A stretch of 64,000 nucleotides of DNA from Cellulomonas wangsupingiae (GCF_024508275.1 NZ_CP101989.1:558001-622000); one strand, 5' to 3'; shown: positions 13,456-22,245, counted from the stretch's first letter. The notes: a model not told the origin generated them from the sequence alone. Translations and numbers: made by a program.

Positions 13456-14747
13456 GACGCCACCCCGGAGGGCGCGACGAGCGAGTCCGTCCTGCCGAAC
13501 GTGTCCTCGTGCACGCAGTAGCCGACGAGCTGCCCGGCGGCCACCTGGTCCGGGTGGGGCAGCCACACGTCGACGGCCCCCCACACCAGCAGGCCGGGGT
13601 CGATCGCGGCGACGGCGGCCTCGCACCGGTCCAGGGCCTCGGCGAGGACGGGGTCCTCGGCCGTCAGGTCCGTGGCCGGCGCGCCCGTCGGCGTGACGTG
13701 CGCGACCACCTCGACGTCGTGCAGGTCCGTGCAGGGGACGACCACCGCGTCGGACAGGTCGTAGTACTCCGGCAGCGCCTGCCAGCACGTGCCGACCGCG
13801 ACGTCCTGGGGGAGCGCGTACGGCGGCAGGGTCCCCGTCCCCTTGCCCTCCTCGCCGAGGTCGCCGAACAGGTCCTCGCCGAACAGGTCGCCGGGCGCGC
13901 TGCCGCTGCCGCTGCCCAGGTCCTCCAGCAGGCCCTCGAGCTCCTTGCCCAGCTCGTCCTGCCCGCCGAACGTGTCCGTGGCCTGCTGCGCCGTCGCGTT
14001 GCCCCACTGCACGAGCGCGACGACGAGCCACGTGAGCAGGGCGATCACGACCGTGCCCACCGCGCCGACGACGATGCCGGCGATCGCCAGCCCGCGTCCG
14101 GGCGCGCGCGTGCGCCGGATGCGGACGAGGGCGCCGATCCCGAGCCCGACGCCGATCGGCCCGGTGAGGCCCGCCAGCAGCAGCAGCCCACCGGCGGACG
14201 TCACCAGCGACGCGACCGCGAGGCCGTCGGTCGGGACGGGCGGGGTCCAGCCGTACGGCCGGACCGGCGCGCCGGGCGGCGTGCCGTAGCCGGGCATGAC
14301 CCCCGTGCCGGGCGGTGTGCCGTAGCCGGGGCCAGGTCCGTAGCCGGGACCGGCGCCGTGACCGGGCGGCGTGCCGTAGCCGGGTGCGGCCCCGTAGCCG
14401 GGTGCCGTCGGCGGGCCGGGGGGCGTCGGCGGGGTTCCGTGCACGGGTGGCGCGGCCGACGCCGCCGGGTGCCCCGGGACGACGGCCGGGGGTGCCGGCG
14501 GGACCGTCGCGAGCGGCTGCGTCATCCCCACTCCGGTCGCGATCGGCAGCGTGTCGTGCCGGCCCGCGGCATACCCGCCCCGCGGCAGCGGCTGGGTGTC
14601 GTGCCCGCCGGCCGCGTACACGGGTGAGGCGGTGGTACCCCAGGTCGCCGAGTCGTTCGCCGTGGACGGGTCCACGGCCGGCGGCCCCGGCACCGGTGGC
14701 GCGGCCGGTTCCTGCGGAGGCTCGGGCGCGCGGTCGTCGGGCGTCAT
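13452..14747 (-). CDS. DUF4190 and septum-formation-domain membrane protein with Pro/Gly/Tyr repeats
   Basis: The 431-residue protein has a proline-rich cytosolic tail, a low-complexity block of PGYG/TPPG repeats at about 113-160, a DUF4190-type pair of TM segments (about 175-245, with the GRGLAIAGIVVGAVG turn), an acidic linker, and an extracellular Septum_form-like domain with cysteines (VGTCWQALP, VVPCTDLHD, LDRCEAA, VGYCVHED). Such proteins are widespread in actinomycetes and are linked only loosely to the cell envelope or division. ATG 14747 has TAGGTT 7 nt upstream on the minus strand, a leaderless pattern. It overlaps the next gene. Confidence 0.87.
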   Translation of the reverse strand: MTPDDRAPEPPQEPAAPPVPGPPAVDPSTANDSATWGTTASPVYAAGGHDTQPLPRGGYAAGRHDTLPIATGVGMTQPLATVPPAPPAVVPGHPAASAAPPVHGTPPTPPGPPTAPGYGAAPGYGTPPGHGAGPGYGPGPGYGTPPGTGVMPGYGTPPGAPVRPYGWTPPVPTDGLAVASLVTSAGGLLLLAGLTGPIGVGLGIGALVRIRRTRAPGRGLAIAGIVVGAVGTVVIALLTWLVVALVQWGNATAQQATDTFGGQDELGKELEGLLEDLGSGSGSAPGDLFGEDLFGDLGEEGKGTGTLPPYALPQDVAVGTCWQALPEYYDLSDAVVVPCTDLHDVEVVAHVTPTGAPATDLTAEDPVLAEALDRCEAAVAAIDPGLLVWGAVDVWLPHPDQVAAGQLVGYCVHEDTFGRTDSLVAPSGVAS

Positions 14748-14835
14748 GGACGGCAACCTAGCCGAGCGTGGGCGCGCGAGGGGCGGTGCGGGCCGCACCT
14801 CGCGCCCGCGGCCACCCTCCCGGGCGCGCCGCGCG

Positions 14836-15630
14836 TCACGGGGCGTCGACCTCGAGCACCACGGGGACGTGGTCGGACGGCTGCTTGCCCTTGCGCTCGT
14901 CGCGCTCGATGCGCACCCCCGTGACGCGCGCGGCCAGCGCGGGGCTGGCGTAGGTGAGGTCGATGCGCATGCCCTCGTTGCGGGGGAAGCGCAGCTGCTG
15001 GTAGTCCCAGTAGGTGTACGTGTGCTCGGCGGGCGCGTGCACGCGGGACACCTCGGTGTACCCGGCGCGCGCGATCGCCTCGAACGCGTCGCGCTCCGCC
15101 GGCGTGACGTGCGTGCGGCCCGCGAACAGCCCGATGTCCCAGACGTCGGTGTCGAGCGGCGCGATGTTCCAGTCCCCGACCATCGCGACCTGCGCGTCCG
15201 GCTCGGCGGACAGCCAGCCCTGCGCCGCGTCGCGCAGCGCCGCCAGCCAGTCCAGCTTGTAGGTGTAGTGCGGGTCGCCGATCTCACGGCCGTTCGGCAC
15301 GTACAGGCTCCACACCCGCACGCCCCCGCAGGTGGCGCCGAGCGCGCGCGCCTCGACCGCGGCCGGGTCGCCCCACGTCGGCTGGCCCGGGAAGCCGCGC
15401 TCGACGTCGGTCAGGCCCACGCGCGAGAGGATCGCGACGCCGTTCCACTGCGAGTACCCGTGCGTGGCGACCTCGTAGCCGAGCGCCTCGAAGGGCTCGC
15501 GCGGGAACGCCTCGTCCTTGACCTTGGTCTCCTGCAGCGCCAGCACGTCGACCCCCGTGCGCTCCACGAAGGCCACGGCACGGTCCAGCCGGGCGCGGAT
15601 CGAGTTGATGTTCCAGGTCGCGAGGCGCAT
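14836..15630 (-). CDS. xthA: Exodeoxyribonuclease III
   Basis: This AP endonuclease/3'-5' exonuclease of base excision repair shows the EEP-fold motifs in order: LATWNINSIRARL, VLALQETKVKD with the metal-binding Glu, SLYVPNGREIGD with the catalytic Tyr, VGDWNIAPLDTDVWD, RIDLTYASP, and the terminal SDHVPVVLEVD with the catalytic His. The 264-residue length is typical. TAACCT lies 8 nt before the ATG on the minus strand. Confidence 0.96.
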   Translation of the reverse strand: MRLATWNINSIRARLDRAVAFVERTGVDVLALQETKVKDEAFPREPFEALGYEVATHGYSQWNGVAILSRVGLTDVERGFPGQPTWGDPAAVEARALGATCGGVRVWSLYVPNGREIGDPHYTYKLDWLAALRDAAQGWLSAEPDAQVAMVGDWNIAPLDTDVWDIGLFAGRTHVTPAERDAFEAIARAGYTEVSRVHAPAEHTYTYWDYQQLRFPRNEGMRIDLTYASPALAARVTGVRIERDERKGKQPSDHVPVVLEVDAP

Positions 15631-15794
15631 GGCGCCCGAGGTTACCGGCGCCCCCCGACAGGCTCGACCGTCGTCGAGCCCGGGAGCGGGGACTTTCGGG
15701 ACATCCGGCGCAACACCCGCGGCGCGCGCGACGGTAAAGTGCGGACGCGTCGCACCCACCGGGGGCAGGCGGCTCTGGAAGAGGTGGTCGGCAC

Positions 15795-16823
15795 GTGGTG
15801 AGCGCAGTGGGCGCGAGCGTCGAGAACGCGTCGCGCACGGGTGGGGACGGCACGGCGGACCAGGTCGCGCCGGTGGACGGGCCGCTCGTCGAGGGTGTGT
15901 GGACCGCCGACCCCTCGGGGCACGTCTGGGACGACGTGCTGTACGTCTACACGTCGCACGACGAGGAGACGGGCACGCCGAAGGACGACAACGGCAGCCA
16001 CTACGACATGCGCGACTACCGCGTGATCGAGCTGCGGGACGTGGGCGGGCCGGCCCTCGAGCACGACCGGGTGCTGCACGTCGACGACGTGCCGTGGGCC
16101 GCGCGCCAGATGTGGGCGCCCGACGCCGCACGCCGCGGCGACACGTTCTACCTGTTCTTCCCCGCCAAGGACGCCGACGGCGTCTTCCGGATCGGGGTCG
16201 CGACGTCGTCCACGCCGACCGGGCCCTTCGTGGCCGAGCCGGAGCCGATCGCCGGCGTCGGCAGCATCGACCCCGCCGTGCTCACCGACGACGACGGCAG
16301 CGCGTACCTGTACGTCGGCGGCATCATGGGCGGCCAGCTGCAGCGCTGGGACGGCGACACCTACACCGGTGTCGACGCCTACCCGGCGCCGGACGCCCCG
16401 GCGATCGGCCCGCGCGTCGCGCGGCTCACCGACGACCTGCTGGCGCTGGCCGAGCCGACGCGCGAGGTCGTCGTCACGGACGACGCCGGCCGCGCCCTCA
16501 CCCAGGGCGACCCGCGCCGGTTCTTCGAGGGGCCGTGGGTCTCGCGCATCGACGGCGTCTACCACCTGCTCTACTCGACCGGCGCCGCCCGCACGCTCGT
16601 GCACGCCACGTCCGACTCCCCGTACGGGCCGTTCACCTACCGCGGCACGGTGCTCGAACCCGTCGAGGGGTGGACCACCCAGGGCTCGATCGTCCGGATG
16701 GGCGAGCGCTGGTACCTGCTCTACCACGATGCCCAGGCCTCGGGCCGCGACCACCTGCGCAACGTGCGCATCGCGCCGCTGACCGTCCACCCCGACGGCC
16801 GGCTGACGGCCGACCCGCGCTGA
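15795..16823 (+). CDS. Glycoside hydrolase family 43 protein
   Basis: This five-bladed beta-propeller enzyme probably acts on arabinose- or xylose-containing polysaccharide fragments. The three acidic positions of GH43 are visible: Asp in TADPSGHVWDD near residue 37, Asp in VGSIDPAVLTDDDG near 157, and Glu in FFEGPWVSR near 240. WAPDAARRGDTFYLFFPA is a typical blade motif. There is no signal peptide, so it is likely cytosolic and works on imported oligosaccharides. Two adjacent GTG codons (15795, 15798) could start the 342-residue product. No sugar transporter is adjacent. Confidence 0.9.
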   Translation: MVSAVGASVENASRTGGDGTADQVAPVDGPLVEGVWTADPSGHVWDDVLYVYTSHDEETGTPKDDNGSHYDMRDYRVIELRDVGGPALEHDRVLHVDDVPWAARQMWAPDAARRGDTFYLFFPAKDADGVFRIGVATSSTPTGPFVAEPEPIAGVGSIDPAVLTDDDGSAYLYVGGIMGGQLQRWDGDTYTGVDAYPAPDAPAIGPRVARLTDDLLALAEPTREVVVTDDAGRALTQGDPRRFFEGPWVSRIDGVYHLLYSTGAARTLVHATSDSPYGPFTYRGTVLEPVEGWTTQGSIVRMGERWYLLYHDAQASGRDHLRNVRIAPLTVHPDGRLTADPR

Positions 16824-16836
16824 CGCGGGCCGGCCG

Positions 16837-17397
16837 TCAGCCGCGACGTCGCAGCGCGCGTACCGTCATCAGGGCCACCGCCGCGCCGACGATCCACGGA
16901 CCGCCGACGATCAGCGGGTCGAGGACCTGGTGGCGGACGTCGACGCGCCCGCGGCGTGAGGCGACCGGGTGCCGGTGCAGCTCGGACAGCACGCCGGTCT
17001 CGGTGATCGGGTTGTCCGGCCGCAGGGTCGCCATCGAGCGCAGGTGCGCGCCGGCCGCGTCGACCCGGTCGGCCGCCATGAGCAGCAGCCAGTGCGCGGC
17101 GCGGCCCTCGCTGAAGCGCTCGTAGGAGTAGCGGCGGATCCGCCCCGCCAGGCCGTGCGGCGGCTGCGCGGTGCCGAAGACGGGCGTCAGCATCTCGTGC
17201 TCGATGGACCGCTCACGGGGGTACGTCTCGGGCTGCCGGTCCGGGAAGTCCCAGTGCGCGCCCGTCGGCAGGTCGAACCGCTCCCGCGGGACCTGCGGGC
17301 GGTCGGCGGGGTCCAGGTCGGCGCCCCAGCCCGGGATGCGCGCACGCAGCTGCTCGGGGGTCTCGGGGAGCGGGGGCTTGTCGGCGGTGTAGGGCAT
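16837..17397 (-). CDS. Conserved hypothetical protein with C-terminal membrane segment
   Basis: The 186-residue protein begins MPYTADKPPLPETPEQLRARIPGWG, continues with a soluble segment rich in charged residues (RERFDLPTGAHWDFPDRQ), and ends with one hydrophobic helix (VGGPWIVGAAVALMTVRALRRR). I do not recognise a named domain. It lies 15 nt downstream of the zinc dehydrogenase gene and is almost certainly co-transcribed with it, suggesting a membrane-tethered partner or a role in the same stress response. Confidence 0.8.
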   Translation of the reverse strand: MPYTADKPPLPETPEQLRARIPGWGADLDPADRPQVPRERFDLPTGAHWDFPDRQPETYPRERSIEHEMLTPVFGTAQPPHGLAGRIRRYSYERFSEGRAAHWLLLMAADRVDAAGAHLRSMATLRPDNPITETGVLSELHRHPVASRRGRVDVRHQVLDPLIVGGPWIVGAAVALMTVRALRRRG

Positions 17398-17412
17398 GGT
17401 CGCGGGTCCCTC

Positions 17413-18561
17413 TCAGTCCTCGGACGGGATGATCAGCGGCTTGATGCAGCCGTCGAGCTTGGACGACATCACGTGGTACGCCTCGGCGATGTGCTCCAGC
17501 GGGATCCGGTGGGTCACGACGTCGCTCGGTGTGAGGTAGCCGGAGCGGATGTGCTCCAGCAGGCGGGGCCACTGCCTCTTCGCCGGGGCCTGGTTCATGC
17601 GCAGCGTCAGGCCCTTGTTGAGCGCGTCACCGAACTTCACGGCCGAGAAGATCGGCCCGTACGCACCCAGGACGGAGACCGTGCCGCCCTTGCGCACGCC
17701 GTCGATCGCCCAGTTGAGCGCGACGGGGGAGCCGCCCTGCAGCTTGAGCTTCGCGGCGGTGACGTGCTGGATCAGGTTGCCGTCGGCTTCCGCGCCGACC
17801 GCCTCGATGACCCGGTCCGCGCCCAGCCCGTCGGTGGTCCTCTTCATCTCGACGACGATGTCGTCGTGCTCGAGGTAGTTGCGCGTCTCGGCGTACGCGA
17901 ACTCGCGCGCCTTCTCCAGCCGGTACTCGAGCTGGTCGACGACGATGACGCGCCCGGCGCCCATGAGCCACGCGGACCGTGCCGCGAACAGGCCGACGGG
18001 CCCGGCGCCGAGCACCACGACCGTGTCGCCCTCGACGATGTCCGCGAGCTGCGCCCCGAAGTAGCCGGTGGCCAGCGCGTCGGTCATCAGCACCGCGTCG
18101 TCGTCGCTCAGCCACTCGGGGATCTTCGAGGGGCCGACGTCCGCGAACGGCACGCGCACGTACTCGGCCTGGCCGCCGTCGTACCCGCCCGTGGTGTGCG
18201 AGTACCCGTAGATGCCGCCGACGGCCGTGGCGTTGGGGTTGACGTTGTGGCAGTTGGAGTACAGCCCGCGCGCGCAGAAGAAGCACGTGCCGCAGTAGAT
18301 GTTGAACGGCACCATCACGCGGTCACCGACCTGCAGGTGCTGCACGGACGGACCGACCTGCTCGACGACGCCCACGAACTCGTGACCGAACGTGTGACCG
18401 ATGCGCGTGTCCGGCATCATCCCGTGGTAGAGGTGCAGGTCGGAGCCGCAGATGGCAGCGCGCACGACTCGGACGATCGCGTCGTTCGGGTGCTCGATCG
18501 CCGGCATGTCCTTCTCTTCGACGCGGACCTTGTAGGGCCCGCGGTAGACCATCGCTCGCAT
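17413..18561 (-). CDS. Zinc-dependent alcohol dehydrogenase, glutathione-independent formaldehyde dehydrogenase type
   Basis: The 382-residue MDR enzyme has catalytic-zinc residues in AAICGSDLHLYHG and FGHEFVG, the structural-zinc loop CGTCFFCARGLYSNC, and the NAD-binding VVLGAGPVGLFAARSA. The large insert and the SKLDGCIKPLIIPSED end match the FdhA-like branch. Oxidation of formaldehyde or another aldehyde/alcohol with NAD is likely; the physiological substrate is not certain. ATG 18561 follows a GGAGGAGA ribosome-binding site. Confidence 0.9.
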   Translation of the reverse strand: MRAMVYRGPYKVRVEEKDMPAIEHPNDAIVRVVRAAICGSDLHLYHGMMPDTRIGHTFGHEFVGVVEQVGPSVQHLQVGDRVMVPFNIYCGTCFFCARGLYSNCHNVNPNATAVGGIYGYSHTTGGYDGGQAEYVRVPFADVGPSKIPEWLSDDDAVLMTDALATGYFGAQLADIVEGDTVVVLGAGPVGLFAARSAWLMGAGRVIVVDQLEYRLEKAREFAYAETRNYLEHDDIVVEMKRTTDGLGADRVIEAVGAEADGNLIQHVTAAKLKLQGGSPVALNWAIDGVRKGGTVSVLGAYGPIFSAVKFGDALNKGLTLRMNQAPAKRQWPRLLEHIRSGYLTPSDVVTHRIPLEHIAEAYHVMSSKLDGCIKPLIIPSED

Positions 18562-18837
18562 CGGGTCTCCTCCACGTCGGGTGGCCTCAAGGGTGCGCAG
18601 GTCTGGCGCGGAGCGCATCCGCAGGCCGCTCCGCCCTCGCCGTGCGGCATCGTCCGTGGGCGCCTAGGGTCGAGGTGGACGAGGGACCAGGGCATCACGC
18701 CGGGTCGCTCGTACCGCACCGGCGGAGGAAGCCCGTCGGCGCCCACGGCGTCTCGCCGGGCGGCGCCCGACCCGGGTTCCCCCTGCGACCGCATCCCCCC
18801 CATTCACGTCACTCGGTGACGGGTCACGGAGATGCCA

Positions 18838-19094
18838 TGTTCCTCCACCGGCACGAGCTCCTCCACCGGCAAGAGCTCCAGCACGCGTCCTCACCCGACC
18901 GCCCCGTGCCGAGCGACTCTCCGACCGGCGGGACGCGGACAAGGGCGAGTTCAGCAACGTCGCCGAGCCGCCGGCCGGCGCTCCCATGCCCCCCGCGCCA
19001 CGCAGCCCGACCGCGGCTGTGCGGCACGACCGCCACGCCGAACCTGGCGGAAACGGTCAGCGGGAAGCTCAAGGACACAGTCACGAGTGAGTGA
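18838..19094 (+). pseudogene. Decayed manganese catalase remnant
   Basis: ATG 18838 opens MFLHRHELLHRQELQ followed by HASSPDRP, resembling the N-terminus of actinobacterial Mn-catalases (MF-H--ELQ...PD-P). A shifted frame then gives DRRDADKGEFSNVAEPP, resembling their C-terminal GEFSY-AEP segment, and the original frame ends with TPNLAETVSGKLKDTVTSE, like the NLA-KV-GK-KD tail. The roughly 200-residue metal-binding core is absent. An internal deletion plus frameshifts explains this. It sits just before a stress-like cassette. Confidence 0.6.
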
Positions 19095-19104
19095 GGAGAC
19101 GACG

Positions 19105-19836
19105 ATGAGCACGGACAGCACAGGTGGCGCCGCCGCAGCGGCGGGCACCGCGAAGGACGAGGCGTCGAGCCTCGCGCACGCCGCCGCGGACAGCGGGCAG
19201 GGCCTGCTCGGCGAGGCGAAGAGCGGGGCCTCCGACGTCGCGTCGGAGGTCGCGGGCCAGGCCCGCGACCTGTGGTCGGAGGCCCGCACGGGGCTGACCA
19301 CGCAGGCGTCGGAGCAGCAGGTGCGGGCCGCGGCCGGCCTGCGCGCGCTCGGCGACGAGCTGGGTCGCATGGCCGACGGCTCGCAGGACGGCGGACTGGC
19401 GACGGACCTGGTCCGTCAGGCGGGCGAGCGCACCGCCGGCGTGGCGAGCTGGCTCGAGGACCGGGAGCCCGGCGACCTGCTGGGTGAGGTGACGGACTTC
19501 GCGCGCCGGCGTCCGGGCCTGTTCCTGGCGCTCGCGGCCGGTGCCGGAGTCCTCGCCGGGCGGGTCACCCGCGGGCTGAAGGACGCACCGCCGTCGGCGG
19601 GCACGGGTGCGACGGCGGCGGCACCCGCCACGCCGGCACCGGTGGACCCCGCCCCGGCGTACGCCGGCACCCCGGCCCCGAGCGGCCCCGGGCAGAGCCC
19701 CGAGCAGGAGGCGTGGGTCGCCGCCGGCGGCCCCGCACCGGTGGCACCGACCTCCGGCCACGTCCCCGCGGCCGACCCGTACGGCACGGCCGGCGGTGAC
19801 CCGCTGGCCGGGGTGCTCCGTGAGGACCGACCGTGA
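19105..19836 (+). CDS. Hypothetical alanine-rich protein with central membrane-proximal helix
   Basis: The 243-residue product has an Ala/Gly/Ser-rich amphipathic N-terminal half, a hydrophobic stretch at about 140-155 (RPGLFLALAAGAGVLAGRVTRG), and a long Pro/Ala-rich tail. It resembles proteins found upstream of YqjE/DUF3618 genes in actinomycetes, with no known biochemical function. GAGGAGACGACG precedes ATG 19105. The stop overlaps the next GTG (GTGA), so it heads a three-gene coupled operon. Confidence 0.83.
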   Translation: MSTDSTGGAAAAAGTAKDEASSLAHAAADSGQGLLGEAKSGASDVASEVAGQARDLWSEARTGLTTQASEQQVRAAAGLRALGDELGRMADGSQDGGLATDLVRQAGERTAGVASWLEDREPGDLLGEVTDFARRRPGLFLALAAGAGVLAGRVTRGLKDAPPSAGTGATAAAPATPAPVDPAPAYAGTPAPSGPGQSPEQEAWVAAGGPAPVAPTSGHVPAADPYGTAGGDPLAGVLREDRP

Positions 19837-20342
19837 CCGGGCAGTTCGACCCCACGGTGGCGGCGGACCCGCGCGCGGTGCCGGGGGCAGGTCCCCTGCC
19901 CGGGACGGGTCCTCTGCCCGGGGCCGGCGCGCCGCCGCCGGCCGCCGACGGTGCGCCCGACGAGCGCCCGTCCCTGGGTGACCTGATCGGGTCCGTCACC
20001 GAGGACCTGTCCCTCCTGGTCCGCCAGGAGGTCGAGCTGGCCAAGGCCGAGCTGACCGAGTCCGCGAAGCGTGCGGGCAAGGGCGGCGGTCTGCTCGCCG
20101 GTTCGGGGGTGGCAGGGCACTTCGTGCTGATGTTCCTGTCGTTCGCCCTGTGGTGGGGCCTGCCGCTGGGCAGGGCCTGGTCCGCGGTCGTCGTGGCCGT
20201 GATCTGGGCGGTGATCGCCGCGGTCCTCGCCGTGCGAGGACGCGGTGAGCTCCGCCGTGTGAAGGGTGCACCCCGCACCGCCGAGACCATGAAGAAGATC
20301 CCGAACGCCCTGAAGGGTGACGAGGAGGCGAACCATGAGTGA
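19833..20342 (+). CDS. Phage holin superfamily III / YqjE-like (Actino_YqjE) membrane protein
   Basis: The 169-residue protein begins with a Pro/Ala-rich disordered tail, then the family signature SLGDLIGSVTEDLSLLVRQE followed by VELAKAE, and two TM helices (about 90-140). The family is general in actinomycetes and not evidence of phage. The role is probably envelope stress or membrane structure. It overlaps its neighbours on both sides. Confidence 0.88.
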   Translation: MTGQFDPTVAADPRAVPGAGPLPGTGPLPGAGAPPPAADGAPDERPSLGDLIGSVTEDLSLLVRQEVELAKAELTESAKRAGKGGGLLAGSGVAGHFVLMFLSFALWWGLPLGRAWSAVVVAVIWAVIAAVLAVRGRGELRRVKGAPRTAETMKKIPNALKGDEEANHE

Positions 20343-20922
20343 GAGCCCCGAGGAGATCCGCCAGCGGATCGAGGAGACGCGGGCCGACCTGTCGGCGAAC
20401 GTCGACGCCGTCGGCGACACGATCGACCCCCGGCAGATGGCGCACCGCCAGGCGGACAAGGTGCGCGGCCGCGTCGGGGCCGTCCGCGAGCGTGTGATGG
20501 GCACCGTCGGCGGCGCCCGCGACGCGGCCGGCGGGTCCGCCGGCTCCGTCGCGCAGGGCGTGAAGGGCGCACCCACCGCCGCCCTCCAGCAGGCGCAGGG
20601 CAACCCGCTCGCGGCCGGGTTGGTCGCCTTCGGGCTCGGGTGGCTGGCGTCCTCGCTGGTGCCGACCTCGGCGCCGGAGCAGCGGGCCGCGCAGGCCGTC
20701 AAGGAGCAGGCGCAGGCCATGGCCCCGCAGGCCAAGGAGGCGGCGCAGCAGATGGCGTCCGACCTGCGCGAGCCGGCGCAGGACGCCCTGCAGGCCGTGA
20801 AGGACACCGCCACCGAGGCGGCCGCCGGCGTCAAGGAGCAGGGCACGCAGGCGGCGTCCGACCTGCGGGACCAGGCGCAGCAGTCGGCGCAGGAGGTGCG
20901 GAAGGCCCCGCAGCAGCAGTGA
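20335..20922 (+). CDS. DUF3618 family protein
   Basis: The DUF3618 signature SPEEIRQRIEETRADLSANV followed by DAVGDTIDP opens the protein. A hydrophobic helix (LAAGLVAFGLGWLASSLVP) lies in the middle, and the C-terminal half is a long Ala/Gln-rich amphipathic coil with repeated AAQQMASDLREPAQDAL-like units, reminiscent of LEA/apolipoprotein-like stress proteins. ATG 20335 follows GAGGAGG and overlaps the YqjE gene by 8 bp. Length 195 aa. Confidence 0.87.
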   Translation: MSESPEEIRQRIEETRADLSANVDAVGDTIDPRQMAHRQADKVRGRVGAVRERVMGTVGGARDAAGGSAGSVAQGVKGAPTAALQQAQGNPLAAGLVAFGLGWLASSLVPTSAPEQRAAQAVKEQAQAMAPQAKEAAQQMASDLREPAQDALQAVKDTATEAAAGVKEQGTQAASDLRDQAQQSAQEVRKAPQQQ

Positions 20923-20934
20923 CCACCGTGACGG

Positions 20935-20977
20935 GCCGGGGGTGGGCGTCGTGAGGATCACGGTGCCCGCCCCCGGC
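20935..20977 (+). terminator. Hairpin terminator after the DUF3618 gene
   Basis: Arms GCCGGGGGTGGGC (20935-20947) and GCCCGCCCCCGGC (20965-20977) pair over 13 bp with one G-T mismatch and a 17-nt loop, 12 nt after the stop codon. Confidence 0.7.
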
Positions 20978-21243
20978 GTGGTGCGTCGGCGCGCGCCTAC
21001 GTGAGTGGCTACCTGCGCGCCGACGAGCGGGGGGTCACCGTGGCCCACCCGTACCGCTACGCGCACGAGAACCGACGCGCGTCCGGCGGCGAGATGCCCG
21101 GCCGGTGTCGGTTTGCCCGGATGCGTGAGACAGTGGAAGGTGCACGGGGCGTCGCCGCGCGAGGTACGGGCCCAGCCCATGGCGTGCACGGTCGTCCCGG
21201 GGTCTCCGGGGGTGACAGGCAACCGCCTTTGGGGGCGAGCCAC
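20978..21243 (+). other. Gene-free stretch before the STAS gene
   Basis: In-frame codons upstream of the STAS gene remain open back to 21001, but the encoded sequence is not STAS-like. I see no clear -35/-10, and no convincing sigma-B-like GTTT/GGGTA pair. It probably holds the promoter and a long leader for the STAS-ANTAR pair. Confidence 0.4.
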
Positions 21244-21585
21244 ATGCCCAGCCTTACGCCCAGCTCCATCACCGTCCGGCGCGACAGCACGGCTGTCGTC
21301 GTGCACCTCAGCGGCGAGATCGACCTCTCGCTGCGCGACCAGGCTGGCGACGCGCTGGCGGCGATCGCCGAGGCAGGGCTCCCGGTCGTCGTCGATCTCG
21401 CCGAGGTGCGCCTGCTCGGCGCCCCCGGCATCGCGTTCCTCCTGCAGTGCGAGCGGATCTGCGCGGAGACCGGGGTGGAGTGGATCGCGCGCGACGTCCC
21501 TGCCGTGATCGCCCGCCTGCTCGACGTGCTCGGGCTCCATTCCGTCCTGCACCGTGACGGCAGCCGCATGTCGATGTCCTCATGA
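21244..21585 (+). CDS. STAS-domain anti-sigma-factor antagonist
   Basis: This 113-residue single STAS domain shows the usual layout: ITVRRDSTAVVVHLSGEIDL, then the switch loop where the phosphorylatable serine normally sits, here VRLLGAPGIAFLLQC. The conserved D-S-SG region reads LAEVRLLGAPG, without Ser or Thr at the expected place, so partner switching may not be controlled by phosphorylation. It is coupled to the ANTAR gene (ATGA overlap). Which anti-sigma factor it binds is unknown. Confidence 0.82.
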   Translation: MPSLTPSSITVRRDSTAVVVHLSGEIDLSLRDQAGDALAAIAEAGLPVVVDLAEVRLLGAPGIAFLLQCERICAETGVEWIARDVPAVIARLLDVLGLHSVLHRDGSRMSMSS

Positions 21586-22220
21586 CGGCCGTCGCGCCGG
21601 GCACGGCGACCGCCGTCGTCCCGCCGGGGATGCCTGTGGTGCTCGCCCTCCTGCGGCGCGTGCTCGAGCACGAGCTGCGCCGTGGCGTCGACCTGCGTGT
21701 CGTCGCCGAGGTGCCCGGGCGCCCCCCGCACGTCGTCTCGACGCCCGGCCCCGTCGCGCCGGACGTGCCGTGGCCCGAGCCGGGGACCGCCGGGCCGGTG
21801 TCCACCGCCGTGCGGCACGGCACCACCTGCGTCGCCGTCCGGACCTCCGGCACGGTCGACTGGTCCGACGTCAGCGACGACCTGCGCGTGACCGCTGGGG
21901 TGCTGGCCGGCATGATCGCCGACCGGGCGGACGCGGACGTCCTGCGGCGGGACGTTGCCGACCTGACGGCGGCCATACGCAGCCGTGAGGTCATCGACCA
22001 GGCGATCGGGGTCGTCGTCGCCCACCGCCGCTGCTCCCCGGTGCGGGCGCTCGAGGTGCTGCGGACCACGGCGCAGCGCCGCGACGAGAAGGTGAGTGCG
22101 GTCGCCACGCGGGTCGTCGCCCAGGCGGCAGGGACCCGCCCCGTGAGCGGCACCCCGTTCCAGCCGCGCAAGCACGTCGGCGTCCCCGGGTCCGACCACC
22201 AGGGAGCCGGCAGCCCCTGA
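21582..22220 (+). CDS. ANTAR-domain RNA-binding antiterminator-like regulator
   Basis: The 212-residue protein has a GAF-like but short N-terminal sensory region (VSTAVRHGTTCVAVRTSGTVDWSD is part of it) and a C-terminal ANTAR three-helix domain at about 125-185 (LTAAIRSREVIDQAIGVV, then SPVRALEVL). ANTAR domains bind paired hairpins in nascent RNA to prevent termination. Pairing with a STAS protein points to a stress-signalling role. Its RNA targets are not evident nearby. Confidence 0.85.
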   Translation: MTAVAPGTATAVVPPGMPVVLALLRRVLEHELRRGVDLRVVAEVPGRPPHVVSTPGPVAPDVPWPEPGTAGPVSTAVRHGTTCVAVRTSGTVDWSDVSDDLRVTAGVLAGMIADRADADVLRRDVADLTAAIRSREVIDQAIGVVVAHRRCSPVRALEVLRTTAQRRDEKVSAVATRVVAQAAGTRPVSGTPFQPRKHVGVPGSDHQGAGSP

Positions 22221-22245
22221 CCGGATGCCGGTACGGGCACCCCCG

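Noticed and set aside
19833..20342. Prophage signal from the holin-superfamily name
   Set aside because: YqjE-like proteins are ordinary actinomycete genes and no other phage gene is present.
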